From Pseudomonas baltica (GTDB lineage Bacteria > Pseudomonadota > Gammaproteobacteria > Pseudomonadales > Pseudomonadaceae), in assembly GCF_031880315.1 (NCBI RefSeq), contig NZ_CP134771.1, forward strand, positions 1,116,001-1,180,000: a DNA stretch of 64,000 nucleotides, written 5' to 3'. The notes under the pieces are model-generated. The model was not told where the DNA came from. It saw nothing but the letters and a program-made list of their open reading frames with translations, and made no database searches. Below are positions 46,954 to 57,397 of the stretch, piece by piece (position 1 is the stretch's first letter; each line of letters opens with the position of its first letter). Both the position numbers and the translations under genes were made by a program.

Positions 46954-47466
46954 TCACAGAACCTCCAGAACCTGCGCTTGCAGCTCTATCACTTGGCCGT
47001 CACTCACGTTGAGATAATCGTAGCGTTTGAGATTAGCCGGGTGAGGGTTCGCCAGATTACCTAACTGCTCCTCTTCCGAAGAAACCGCTACCCGCTGACC
47101 GTAACTATCACGCAGATAAAAGCGGAATCCTTGCGCAAGCGACCCTTCGCCAATCAGTTGGATTTTCCAAGGGTCGCTGACTCGGGCATGGTGATAAAGC
47201 CCCAGATAACCATTGGTACTGACACCAAGCTTGGCCCCCGCATACTCATGACGGGCCGGCGCCGCGCAGATGTCGTAATAGATACGATCGTCGGCATGAT
47301 CCAAATAATCGAAACGCAGTGGCACGGCGGGCATATCTTCACCCCCGCGTAGCAGCCAGCCGCTCTTGGTCGCTTCATGGCGCATAGAAAAACAGATGGG
47401 CCCTTGCAACCCTGGTGTAACACTTCGCATCCGAGCGATAAATGATCGGCCAATAAATTCGTCCAT
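46954..47466 (-). CDS. Hypothetical protein
   Basis: 170 residues from MDEFIGRSFIARMRSV, with AAGGA eight bases upstream; a longer form begins 13 codons earlier. It has no signal peptide or membrane segment. Predicted mainly beta: repeated aromatic-polar strands such as SGWLLRGGEDMPAVPLRFDYL, GYLGLYHHARVSDPWKIQLI and GFRFYLRDSYGQRVAV, with Trp/Tyr/Asp turns suggesting a lectin-like or beta-trefoil fold (speculative). GC is lower than in acnB or gdhB beside it. Monocistronic, function unknown. Confidence 0.7.
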   Translation of the reverse strand: MDEFIGRSFIARMRSVTPGLQGPICFSMRHEATKSGWLLRGGEDMPAVPLRFDYLDHADDRIYYDICAAPARHEYAGAKLGVSTNGYLGLYHHARVSDPWKIQLIGEGSLAQGFRFYLRDSYGQRVAVSSEEEQLGNLANPHPANLKRYDYLNVSDGQVIELQAQVLEVL

Positions 47467-47672
47467 GATCAAATCCTTTTTAATGAGTATCAAGCGAGAC
47501 GCCAACCAAATCGGTGTCGTCTCCAGTCACGACGCCATGAATCCATACAGGCCTGGATTCGACGTGCAACGCCATCAGAACACGCTCCCCCTATCGATGA
47601 TAGCCGTAACATGCTATGGCAATTCAGTGGATTCATATCGTTGCTGAACATGCGTGCAGCCCAAAGCGCACG

Positions 47673-47707
47673 CAAAAAAAGGCCCCGCTCAAGAATCGAG
47701 CGGGGCA
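47673..47707 (-). terminator. Rho-independent terminator after gdhB
   Basis: On the minus strand GCCCCGCTCG and CGAGCGGGGC-type arms with a short loop are followed by T7. Confidence 0.92.
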
Positions 47708-47756
47708 TCCATTTGCGCGGAAATCGTCGCGCGACGCACGACGATCAAAGCTGACC

Positions 47757-50700
47757 TCAAGAAGCCACAACAGCTCCACTGAGCGCCAGATCCATCAACT
47801 CCCGGTTCGCCACGGCATACATGGCGTAATCGGTGCCGGTGGCAGCCTTTAGCTCGTCAAGCATCGAGCGCCAGCGCTTGACCATGCCTTCGTGCTGTTC
47901 CAGCCACAAGGTGACACGCGCTTCGACGTCTTCCGGCGCATCGCTCATCTGCAGCACCGAAATGGTTATGGCTCGCTGCTGATGGTCGATGTCGTCACGG
48001 AAGGCTTCGCGCGCCAGCGCTTGCCAGTTGTTTTCCACCGGCAGGCTGCTGATCTGCTGCAGATACCAGTTCAGCTCCAGCGAACTACCGACGGCGAAGA
48101 ACGCCTTGGCAACGTCGGCGGCCGGCTGCCCGGTCACGTCCGATGCCTCGATGATCGGCAACAAGGTGTAGAGGTGGCTGGTACCGGCGACCATGCGCGC
48201 CAGCAATTCCGGCACCCCGGCGGCGACATACCCCTGGTAGCGCTCCTCCCACACGGCGCGAGTCGGGCCTTCGAGCAGCTCGTTGAGCTTGAGCCCCAGA
48301 GCGGCAATGTGCGGCCCGAAGTGTGCCACGTCGCGCGCGGCGTCCAGATCGTTGCGGCGGCTGCGCAGGAACCAGCGCGTCGCACGACGCCCCAGACGCA
48401 TCAACTCGTCCATCAACTTGAGCTGCACCTCGGCAGACACCTGATAGTCCAGCGCCTCGATCTGGCGGAACCAGTGCGGCAGATGGAAGATGTCGCGCAC
48501 CACGACATAGGCCCCGGCCACATTGGCCGCGCTCATGCCGGTGGACTCCTTCAAGCGCTGAACGAAAGTGATGCCCATGTTATTGACCAGATCGTTGGCG
48601 ATCTGGGTGCTGACGATCTCGCGCTTGAGGCGATGACGACGCATCGGCTCGGCGTACTTGCTGACCAGCGACGCTGGAAATGCCGTCTCCATATCGCGCG
48701 TCAGGTAGTCGTCATCCGGCACCAAGGAGGCCAGCAGCGCTTCGTTGAGGTCGATCTTGCTGTAGGAAATCAGTACCGACAGTTCGGCACGGGTCAGGCC
48801 TTGCCTGGCCGCTACCCGCTCGTTGAGCTGCTCTTCGGATGGCAGAAACTCGATGGCACGGTCGAGCTTGCCGCGGCCCTCGAGGTCGACCATCAGACGA
48901 CGGTACTCGGCGATCCGCTCGTAAGCGCGATTGGCGGCCAGCGACAACGCCTGAGTCTGCTTGTAGTTGTTGCCCAGCACCAGGTGGCCGACCTCGTCGG
49001 TCATACTGCCGAGCAGCAGATTGCGCTGCTTCTCGGTCATGTCGCCGGCCTGCACCGCATCGTTGAGCAGGATCTTGATATTGACCTCATGGTCGGAGCA
49101 GTCGACACCTGCGGCGTTATCGATGAAGTCGGTGTTGGTCGCCCCGCCCGCCAGGCCGAACTCTACGCGGCCGAGCTGGGTCATCCCCAGGTTGCCGCCC
49201 TCGCCCACGACCTTGCAGCGCAGCTCGTTGCCGTTGACGCGCAGGGTATCGTTGGCCTTGTCGCCGACATCGGCATGGGTCTCGCTGCTGGCCTTGACAT
49301 AGGTACCGATGCCGCCGTTCCACAGCAGGTCGACCGGCGCCTTGAGCAAGGCGTTGAGCAACTCGGTGGGGGTCAGCTTGTCGGCCTGAATGTCGAAGCG
49401 CGCCTTCATTTCGGGGCTGATGGCGATGCTTTTGGCGCTGCGCGAGAAGATCCCGCCGCCGGCCGACATGATGGCCGTGTTGTAGTCGCTCCACGCCGAA
49501 CGCGGCAGGTCGTACAGGCGCTGGCGCTCGGCGAAGCTGCTGGCCGGCTCCGGATTAGGATCGACGAAGATGTGCAAGTGGTTGAACGCCGCCACCAGTT
49601 GCAGTTTGTCGGACATCAACAGACCGTTGCCGAACACGTCGCCGGCCATGTCGCCGACGCCGACCACGGTGATGCTGTCTTCCTGCACATTGATGCCGCG
49701 CTCGCGGAAGTGGCGCTGCACGCCGACCCAGGCACCCTTGGCGGTGATACCCATCTTCTTGTGGTCGTAACCCGCCGAACCGCCTGAGGCGAAGGCGTCA
49801 CCGAGCCAGAAGCCATAGTCGATGGCGATGCCGTTGGCGATGTCGGAGAAGGTCGCGGTGCCCTTGTCGGCAGCCACCACCAGGTAGGGGTCATCGTCGT
49901 CATGACGGGTGACGTTGGCTGGAGGCACCACGCCGCCATCCTTGAGGTTGTCGGTGATGTCCAGCAGGCCGGAAATGAAGATGCGGTAGCAGGCGATCGC
50001 CTCGTTCTGGATGTCGTCGCGGGTGCCGCCCAGCGGCAAGCGCCGCGGCAGGAAACCACCCTTGGCACCCACCGGTACGATGACCGAGTTTTTCACGTGC
50101 TGGGCTTTTACCAGGCCCAGCACTTCGGTACGGAAATCTTCCTCGCGATCGGACCAGCGCAGGCCACCACGCGCGACGTTGCCGAAGCGCAGATGCACGC
50201 CTTCGACCCGCGGGCTGTAGACGAAGATCTCGAACTTGGGTACCGGCTTGGGCAGCTCGGGGATCAGCTTGGGATTGAACTTGAAGCTGAAGTACGACTT
50301 GGCCTGGCCGTTGGCATCCGGCTGATAGAAGTTGGTGCGCAGGGTGGCCTTGATCAGGTCCAGGTAGCGGCGCAGGATGCGGTCTTCGTTGAGCACCTGC
50401 ACATCGTCCAGAGCGCTGAGAATCGCCTGTTCGAGGCGCTGCTGCTTGTCGTCCAGATCATCGCCGGCCAGTTTGCGTGCCAGGTAGAAACGGGTCTTGA
50501 ACAGGCGCGTCAGTTCACGGGCGATGTCGGTGTGGTTGTTGAGGGTACTGGCGATGTACCCAAGGTCGAAGCCCAGGCGAATCTGCTTGAGATAGCGCGC
50601 GTAGGCACGCAGCAGGGCAACATCGCGCCACGGCAGGCCGGCGGTCAACACCAGGCGGTTGAACGCATCGTTTTCGGCATCGCCGTTGACGATGTGCACG

Positions 50701-52616
50701 AAAGCGTCCTGCAGGGTGTCATTGAGCTGCTGGATGTCGAGCTTGAGGCCTTCGCTATAGGTGAACGCGAAATCGTGGATCCAGTACTCGCGACCATTGC
50801 GATGGCGCACGCGGTAAGGGAACTCACCCAACACGCGCAGGCCGAGGTTCTCGAGGATCGGCAGCACATCGGACAGCGCCAGCGGCGTGTCGGCGTGATA
50901 CAGCTTGCAGTGCAACTGGCGCTCACCCGACTGCGCCAGCGGCTGGTAGAAGCTCATCACCAGCGGGCGGCTATCGGACAGGGCTTGCAAATGCTGCATG
51001 TCGACCACCGCCGAGTGCGCGGCAAAGCGCTCGCGATAGCCCGCCGGGAAGCCTTTAGGGAAGTCCGCCAGCACATTGGTGCCCTGGGCCTCGCCGAAGC
51101 TCTCGATGGTGAGCGCGGCGTAGTCGTCCTGCCATGAACGGCAGGCCTGGATCACTTCGTTTTCCAGTTGCGCCGGATCGATGTCCAGACGCACGCGAGG
51201 ATCGACGCGCAGGATCAACTGCACGCGAGCCAGCACCGATTCCGAGAAGAAAGTCCAGAACTCGCAGTCGCTGGCCTTGAGCCGCTCCATCAGCACTTGC
51301 TGGATCTTCAGGCGCACTTCAGTGGAATAGACGTCACGCGGCACGTACGCCAGGCAGTAGCAGAAACGCCCGTACGGGTCCTTGCGCAGGAACACGCGGA
51401 TCTTGTTGCGCTCCTGGATCTGCACGATGGCCATGACGGTGTTGAACAACTCGTCGACCGGGGTCTGGAACAGGTCGTCGCGCGGCAGCACCTCGACCAC
51501 CTGAGCCAGCTCCTTGCCCAGATGCGCCTTGGCGTCGAAGCCCGAGCGTCGCTCGATTTCGGCAACCTTGCGGCGGATATAGGGGATCTGATGAACGCTC
51601 TCGCCATACACCGCCGAGGTGTACAGGCCCATGAAGCGGCATTCCTTGATGACCTTGCCGCTTGCATCCAGCTGACGCACCGACACGTAATCCGGGTAGG
51701 CCGGACGGTGCACGCGGCTCGGATGCGCGGCCTTGGCAAACGACAGCAGCAGCGGCTCGTGCAGATAGCTGACGGCGTAGTCCTCGATGCGCAGATCGTC
51801 GGCGGTCAGGCCTTTGCGGACCAGGCGGGTCAGGCCCAGGAACGAGCTTTCGTCATATTGCAGCTGGCCGCCATCGGCATCGTTGGCGACCACGAACTCT
51901 TCATAGCCGAGGAAGGTGAAGTGGTTATCCACCAGCCATTGCAGGAAGGTCTTGATCTCGGCCTTTTCTTCTTCGTCGGCGGCGTAGGGCGTCTCGTCCA
52001 CCAAGGCCAGCAGGTCGCGAACCTTGGCTTTCATCGGTTCGAAGTCGGCAACCGCGATCCGTACTTCCACCAGTACCTGTTCCAGCTCCCGGGCCAGCGC
52101 GCTCATGTCGGCGGCGTTGGCGCAACGGTCGATCTCCAGGTACATCAGCGATTCTTGCAGCACATCGGCGCCGGTGCTGCCCTTGGGCAATACTTCAAGC
52201 AGCTCGCCTTGGGCGCCGCGGCGCACGCTGAGCACGGTGGTCTGCAAGGTGTGGATGCTGTAGCCACGGCGGTTGAGCTCGGTGCGTACCGAGTCGACCA
52301 GAAACGGCAGGTCGTGGTGCAGCACCTCGACCGCGGTGTGGGTGGACTGCCAGCCGTGGCGTTCGTAATCGGGGTTGTAGACCCGCACCTGCGGCTGGGC
52401 ATGTTCGAAGCGCGCCAGCAGGCGCCAGGCCGACAGGGTGCAACCGGCAAGGTCGGAGAGCCGCCGCTGGGTGAGCTCGTCCATCGAGATGATGCCGAAG
52501 AACTGATCGGCGAACAGGGCCACTTGTGGCAAGGCCTGCTCGTCGATGTGCTGCGCCAGGGCCGCTTTCAGTTGATGCTGGAAGTCGGCTTTGCTGGCCG
52601 CGGTGAAGAACGCCAT
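47757..52616 (-). CDS. gdhB: NAD-dependent glutamate dehydrogenase, large (180 kDa) type
   Basis: 1619 residues from MAFFTAASKADFQHQL, with GGAG before the ATG; a 22-residue longer form is unsupported. It deaminates glutamate to 2-oxoglutarate and ammonia for catabolism. Long N-terminal regulatory regions (ACT-like segments, ~1-500) precede the catalytic domain at ~700-1200, which carries GGLRWSDREEDFRTEVLGLV and KNSVIVPVGAKGGF with the catalytic Lys. The NAD domain follows (VVGVGDMAGDVFGNG). The C-terminal ~400 residues are helical. The length fits the arginine-pathway GdhB of Pseudomonas. It feeds 2-oxoglutarate to the sucAB complex encoded in the same window. Confidence 0.96.
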   Translation of the reverse strand: MAFFTAASKADFQHQLKAALAQHIDEQALPQVALFADQFFGIISMDELTQRRLSDLAGCTLSAWRLLARFEHAQPQVRVYNPDYERHGWQSTHTAVEVLHHDLPFLVDSVRTELNRRGYSIHTLQTTVLSVRRGAQGELLEVLPKGSTGADVLQESLMYLEIDRCANAADMSALARELEQVLVEVRIAVADFEPMKAKVRDLLALVDETPYAADEEEKAEIKTFLQWLVDNHFTFLGYEEFVVANDADGGQLQYDESSFLGLTRLVRKGLTADDLRIEDYAVSYLHEPLLLSFAKAAHPSRVHRPAYPDYVSVRQLDASGKVIKECRFMGLYTSAVYGESVHQIPYIRRKVAEIERRSGFDAKAHLGKELAQVVEVLPRDDLFQTPVDELFNTVMAIVQIQERNKIRVFLRKDPYGRFCYCLAYVPRDVYSTEVRLKIQQVLMERLKASDCEFWTFFSESVLARVQLILRVDPRVRLDIDPAQLENEVIQACRSWQDDYAALTIESFGEAQGTNVLADFPKGFPAGYRERFAAHSAVVDMQHLQALSDSRPLVMSFYQPLAQSGERQLHCKLYHADTPLALSDVLPILENLGLRVLGEFPYRVRHRNGREYWIHDFAFTYSEGLKLDIQQLNDTLQDAFVHIVNGDAENDAFNRLVLTAGLPWRDVALLRAYARYLKQIRLGFDLGYIASTLNNHTDIARELTRLFKTRFYLARKLAGDDLDDKQQRLEQAILSALDDVQVLNEDRILRRYLDLIKATLRTNFYQPDANGQAKSYFSFKFNPKLIPELPKPVPKFEIFVYSPRVEGVHLRFGNVARGGLRWSDREEDFRTEVLGLVKAQHVKNSVIVPVGAKGGFLPRRLPLGGTRDDIQNEAIACYRIFISGLLDITDNLKDGGVVPPANVTRHDDDDPYLVVAADKGTATFSDIANGIAIDYGFWLGDAFASGGSAGYDHKKMGITAKGAWVGVQRHFRERGINVQEDSITVVGVGDMAGDVFGNGLLMSDKLQLVAAFNHLHIFVDPNPEPASSFAERQRLYDLPRSAWSDYNTAIMSAGGGIFSRSAKSIAISPEMKARFDIQADKLTPTELLNALLKAPVDLLWNGGIGTYVKASSETHADVGDKANDTLRVNGNELRCKVVGEGGNLGMTQLGRVEFGLAGGATNTDFIDNAAGVDCSDHEVNIKILLNDAVQAGDMTEKQRNLLLGSMTDEVGHLVLGNNYKQTQALSLAANRAYERIAEYRRLMVDLEGRGKLDRAIEFLPSEEQLNERVAARQGLTRAELSVLISYSKIDLNEALLASLVPDDDYLTRDMETAFPASLVSKYAEPMRRHRLKREIVSTQIANDLVNNMGITFVQRLKESTGMSAANVAGAYVVVRDIFHLPHWFRQIEALDYQVSAEVQLKLMDELMRLGRRATRWFLRSRRNDLDAARDVAHFGPHIAALGLKLNELLEGPTRAVWEERYQGYVAAGVPELLARMVAGTSHLYTLLPIIEASDVTGQPAADVAKAFFAVGSSLELNWYLQQISSLPVENNWQALAREAFRDDIDHQQRAITISVLQMSDAPEDVEARVTLWLEQHEGMVKRWRSMLDELKAATGTDYAMYAVANRELMDLALSGAVVAS

Positions 52617-52920
52617 CTGTGATACTCCGCTTTGGCTTGTTATCGAATGAAGCGTCGCGTGGACTCCCCTTGCTCGAGTCAACCTTAGTCAACCTTGTGT
52701 CCAAGGGGAGAAATATATACGGCGCACCAGCTTAGAAGACCGGCCCGACGATAACTTGCGGGGATGCGACATTTTGAGGCATTGACGGGTTGCACTTGGT
52801 GAAACCCTCGGCGATGGCGCTGATTTCGAGGGCTCGCCCGCGAAGAGGCCATCAGCACCAGCACAAATCAAAGAAAACTGGCAAAATCCCCAGCTCGCTC
52901 CCATGCCCCGGACCCGCCCC
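52617..52920. other. Divergent gap between gdhB and the small acidic gene
   Basis: About 300 bp. It contains one truncated REP at 52830-52850 (GGCTCGCCCGCGAAGAGGCC). I see no convincing promoter for either gene. Confidence 0.4.
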
Positions 52921-53277
52921 ATGAAACTCGACGTACTGCAGCTACTTGCCAACCCTTGCGACGATGAAGAAGACAACATGGCCATGCTGTGCTGTTACGG
53001 CCTTATGGGCGAGCTGTTCCTCATGACGCGGTTCCCGGATGAGGACGAGATCGAAATCACCTTCGGCGAAAACGACCCGCAGTTGGTGCGCGACATCAAG
53101 GTCACCCTCAGCGCCGATCAGTTGCTGATCGAAGTGGCGGCTGTCGATGCCGGGCTGTTCAATGGCCGCGACACCCTGGACATCGGACACTCGACCGATG
53201 CCGCCGACCTGCCTGAAGTACTGGAAACGCTGACCAATATCCTGAAGGGCACCGGGACGCTGGTCAAAGGCCTGTAA
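52921..53277 (+). CDS. Hypothetical small acidic protein
   Basis: 118 residues from MKLDVLQLLANPCDDEEDNM. Acidic overall, without signal or membrane segments. Alternating strand-like stretches (GELFLMTRFPDEDEIEITFG, IKVTLSADQLLIEVAA) suggest a small alpha/beta domain. I do not recognise a family. Its last 14 bases overlap the end of the convergent hipA gene. Confidence 0.7.
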   Translation: MKLDVLQLLANPCDDEEDNMAMLCCYGLMGELFLMTRFPDEDEIEITFGENDPQLVRDIKVTLSADQLLIEVAAVDAGLFNGRDTLDIGHSTDAADLPEVLETLTNILKGTGTLVKGL

Positions 53278-54502
53278 CCCCGACCTGAGCGTCCTGATCA
53301 GCAAACGTCTGACGGAACAATCCGGTGCAATGCGCGATGGCCGCAGCGACTTGCGGCACTTGCCCGGCCAATGCCGCGTTGGCGCTGAGGGACGCCTCGA
53401 CAGCCGCGATCAAGTCGCGCAACCGCTGACGGGGCTCGACCACATCGCACGTTTTCGCCAGCGCCAATATCCCTAGCCGCGATCGAAACAGACTCTTGGA
53501 GCCGTCGAGCGTCAGGGCCAGGGAGTCTTCAGGAATATAGGCGGTGGTATTGACGATGTCGTAGGCGGGCGACAGCCTGGCGTCCGCGCCCAGTGGATCG
53601 GTATAGAGCACGCCGAAGTTCTTCAGATGCGCATCGCCATTGCCGACCATACAGCTCAAGGCAACGATATCGAAGAACTGCCGCAACGATGACTGAACCT
53701 GCTCTGGCGCGCAGAACAGTCGAATCGCCCGGGCAATCTTCTCGTAGCTGGCGCCGTATTTTTGCTCGGTACCGACGCCGGTCAATACTGCCATGTCCTC
53801 GAAACCCAAGGGTTGCTGATGCTTGTCACGGTCGAAACGGCGCATGACGAACAGCTTGCGATTATCCGACAAGAAAAACGCCGGCACCGGCATGCCTGCC
53901 CGGCGCGCTGCATCCATGCACAGGAATTCGTTGATGGCCAACCCAGGGAAATCCTCACGCCCCGCCTTCACGATCAGTTCCGGTGTCAGCAGGGTCGCCT
54001 TGGGATCCGCCGTCATGTCCTCGGGCACCAACACCTTGGGCTGAATTCCGGAAATGCCCGCGCGCAGGATGTACTTGTCGACCAGTTGGGTAAACAGGTC
54101 CTCGGCGCCGTCCCAGGCCAGCAAATCAGCCAGGCGCTCGCCGCGGGGCATGACGCCTCGATCGAGCAGCGCATCCAGCGCCGGTGACTGCACCTGCACC
54201 CGGCCGATAGGCGAACCGCTGCCCGTCAACGCCAGCAAGAGCATGGGGTCGAGCGTCGCCGTCTTGGCCAGCCGATGGCGCAGTTGCTCCAGCACATACC
54301 CCTCGGGCAGGTTCATCTGGAACACCGGATGCAGCGTGCGATTGAGGTAAGGCATGTCACGCACGGCCATGGTCAGGCTGATCTGCGCCTCGTCTGGCAC
54401 GCCTATGCCGTAGCGGAACAGATAGTCGCCATCCCTTCCCTGCGACAACTCCCCACAAGCCCCTTGGGCAGTCAAGACGCGCACGCGATCAAGCTCGCTC
54501 AT
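53264..54502 (-). CDS. hipA: HipA-type serine/threonine kinase toxin
   Basis: 412 residues. In this family the toxin phosphorylates targets such as glutamyl-tRNA synthetase and can induce dormancy. The N-terminal domain (~1-110) includes MAVRDMPYLNRTLHPVFQMNLPEG. A Gly-rich loop with the conserved Lys (SGIQPKVLV) and the catalytic loop VGNGDAHLKNFGVLY (Asp as base) are intact, as is the metal-binding SPAYDIVNT. All kinase motifs are present, so it looks active. It overlaps hipB by four bases. It is likely accessory DNA between core genes. Confidence 0.92.
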   Translation of the reverse strand: MSELDRVRVLTAQGACGELSQGRDGDYLFRYGIGVPDEAQISLTMAVRDMPYLNRTLHPVFQMNLPEGYVLEQLRHRLAKTATLDPMLLLALTGSGSPIGRVQVQSPALDALLDRGVMPRGERLADLLAWDGAEDLFTQLVDKYILRAGISGIQPKVLVPEDMTADPKATLLTPELIVKAGREDFPGLAINEFLCMDAARRAGMPVPAFFLSDNRKLFVMRRFDRDKHQQPLGFEDMAVLTGVGTEQKYGASYEKIARAIRLFCAPEQVQSSLRQFFDIVALSCMVGNGDAHLKNFGVLYTDPLGADARLSPAYDIVNTTAYIPEDSLALTLDGSKSLFRSRLGILALAKTCDVVEPRQRLRDLIAAVEASLSANAALAGQVPQVAAAIAHCTGLFRQTFADQDAQVGVTGL

Positions 54503-54750
54503 TTAAACACCTCGCGCAGCTCTTCGAAGGTGGGCTTGCGTGCGGGCACGATTTTCACCTCGGAGCTCATGGCGGCGATGACCTTGGCGTAAAAGAACAT
54601 CGAAACCGTCGGCTTGCCTTTTTCCATTTCGGCCAGCTTCTGCCGCGTGATGCCAGCACGCTCAGCCAGCTCGATCAAGGTCATGCCGCGCTGCTGACGC
54701 ATGCCGCGTAATTGGTCGCCAAGGCGCTCGATAATAAGGACAGGGTCCAT
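54499..54750 (-). CDS. hipB: HipB-type antitoxin, XRE DNA-binding protein
   Basis: 83 residues. A Cro/C1 helix-turn-helix occupies ~8-60: RGMRQQRGMTLIELAERAGITRQKLAEMEKGKPTV. The C-terminal VPARKPTFEELREVF tail probably binds HipA. It is the first gene of the pair and overlaps hipA (ATGA). A GTTAC-N6-GTAAC palindrome lies five bases before its start codon. Confidence 0.9.
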   Translation of the reverse strand: MDPVLIIERLGDQLRGMRQQRGMTLIELAERAGITRQKLAEMEKGKPTVSMFFYAKVIAAMSSEVKIVPARKPTFEELREVFK

Positions 54751-54754
54751 GTTT

Positions 54755-54866
54755 GTTACCTTTACGTAACACCGTATATTAGATGTACTCTATAGATAAC
54801 ATCTCATCCTGTCCATGCATGTGACGTTTGCATAACAAATGGTTCGTTATGTTACACCTAAATAAC
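54755..54866. promoter_or_regulatory. Two GTTAC-N6-RTAAC boxes upstream of hipB
   Basis: GTTAC-CTTTAC-GTAAC (54755-54770) is perfect. GTTAC-ACCTAA-ATAAC (54851-54866) differs at one base. Centres are 96 bp apart in an AT-rich stretch. Spacing and duplication suit cooperative HipB binding with looping; the E. coli hip operator has a different sequence. Confidence 0.5.
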
Positions 54867-54995
54867 ATTTAAGCTCGCTTTCGCCGCTTCGCTTCACTAT
54901 TTCCATCGCCCCTCAACCGGAAATCCATTAAAGTAGTGGCCCCCTGCCCTGCCGCGTCCCGCCTGCTCGGCACTTCTCTCCAGGAACCCTCGACG

Positions 54996-55955
<960 letters not shown>

Positions 55956-55964
55956 TCCTGCCCC

Positions 55965-56909
55965 ATGCCTAGCTCACTGCCCTCCGCGCCCGGTATCCGC
56001 GTCAGCCTCCAGGAGCTGATCGAGATGCGTCATCGCGTGCGCGAAGTGCAGCTGTTCTCCGGCCCCGGACAGCGCAGCCCGCTGGTGGGGCTGCATCACT
56101 CCAAGCTGCGCGGGCGCGGCGTCGACTTCGACCAGGTGCGGGTCTATCAGGCCGGCGACGACGTGCGCAGCATCGACTGGCGCGTGACGGCGCGCACCCA
56201 GGAGCCGCACACCAAACTGTTCCATGAAGAACGCGAGCGGCCGGTGTTCATCCTCGTCGAACAGAGCCGCCAGCTGTTTTTCGGCTCGGGGCTGATGTTC
56301 AAATCGGTGCTCGCCGCCCAGGCCGCAGCGCTGATTGGCTGGGCCACGCTTGAGCACAACGACCGCATCGGCGGGCTGGTCTATGGCGACCACGAGCATT
56401 ACGAGATCAAACCACGGCGCAGCAAGCAGAGCCTGTTGCAACTGCTCAACCGACTGGTGCACGTCAATCACTCGCTGAGCACCGATGCGCGGCCCGAGCC
56501 CGACTCCCTCAACCTGGCCTTGCGCCGCGCCCGCGAGGTGCTGCGCCCCGGCAGCCTGGCCATCGTGCTGTGTGACGAGCGCGCCCTGACCGACGCCGCC
56601 GAACAACAGCTGAGCCTGCTGGCGCGGCATTGCGACCTGCTGCTGTTGCCGGTGTCCGATCCACTCGATCACGCCCTGCCCGCCGCCGGCCTGCTGCGCT
56701 TCGAACAACGCGGTGCGCGGCTGGAACTGGACACCCTCAATCAAGACCTGCGCCAGGCCTACCGTGCCCAAGGCGAGGCACGGGTGGCGCGCTGGGAGCT
56801 GCTGGCGCAAAAACTGCGAGTGCTGTTGATGCCCCTCAGCACCCAGAGCGAAATGATCGAGCAATTGCGCGAATACCTCAACCCACAACGCCCGGTGAGC
56901 CCCGCGTGA
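55965..56909 (+). CDS. DUF58 protein (VWA-like, MoxR-associated)
   Basis: 314 residues. The family block GRGVDFDQVRVYQAGDDVRSIDWRVTAR lies at ~45-75, followed by FILVEQSRQLFFGSG, a degenerate VWA metal site, and a helical C-terminal region. Members form a complex with MoxR and BatA-type proteins; the molecular job is unsettled. It starts nine bases after moxR. Confidence 0.9.
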   Translation: MPSSLPSAPGIRVSLQELIEMRHRVREVQLFSGPGQRSPLVGLHHSKLRGRGVDFDQVRVYQAGDDVRSIDWRVTARTQEPHTKLFHEERERPVFILVEQSRQLFFGSGLMFKSVLAAQAAALIGWATLEHNDRIGGLVYGDHEHYEIKPRRSKQSLLQLLNRLVHVNHSLSTDARPEPDSLNLALRRAREVLRPGSLAIVLCDERALTDAAEQQLSLLARHCDLLLLPVSDPLDHALPAAGLLRFEQRGARLELDTLNQDLRQAYRAQGEARVARWELLAQKLRVLLMPLSTQSEMIEQLREYLNPQRPVSPA

Positions 56910-57397
56910 GCGCCCTCGACCAACTGCAGCCCTTGATGCTGCCGCCGGCCGTCAGCGCCTGGCCGCTGGCGCCCGGCTGGTGGGCGCTGCCGGTCTTCGT
57001 GGGCGTGCTGGCCTGGGGTCTGTGGCGCGCGCGCGGGCGCTGGCAACGCGCGCCCGAACCCGAGCGCAGCGAACTCCCTCTCGACCCGGTACGCCTCGAA
57101 GCCCTGGCCCAGCTCGCCGTCATGCCGCGGCCCTACAGCGCCCCGGCCGGGGAGTGGCTGCAACAGCTCAACGCCCTGCTCAAGCGCCTGTGCCGCAACC
57201 ATTACCCCAACGCCAACAGCCATACGCTCAACGGCCGCGAGTGGCTGGCGTTCCTCGACAACCGCTGCCCGGCAGCCGGCCTCACGCGCTGGATGATTCT
57301 GGTCGAGGGCGTCTACAAGCCTGAATGCAAACTGGACGACAAGGCCATCAATGGCCTGTATCAGTCGATCGACACCTGGATTCGCAAGCATGTTTGA
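56906..57397 (+). CDS. DUF4381 membrane protein
   Basis: 163 residues from a GTG overlapping the previous stop (GTGA). One membrane helix at ~20-42 (PGWWALPVFVGVLAWGLW). The C-terminal ~100 residues are cytosolic, with SHTLNGREWLAFLDN and the conserved YQSIDTWIRKHV end. Standard member of the bat cluster, probably a linker between the membrane and the MoxR/VWA proteins. Confidence 0.88.
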   Translation: MSALDQLQPLMLPPAVSAWPLAPGWWALPVFVGVLAWGLWRARGRWQRAPEPERSELPLDPVRLEALAQLAVMPRPYSAPAGEWLQQLNALLKRLCRNHYPNANSHTLNGREWLAFLDNRCPAAGLTRWMILVEGVYKPECKLDDKAINGLYQSIDTWIRKHV

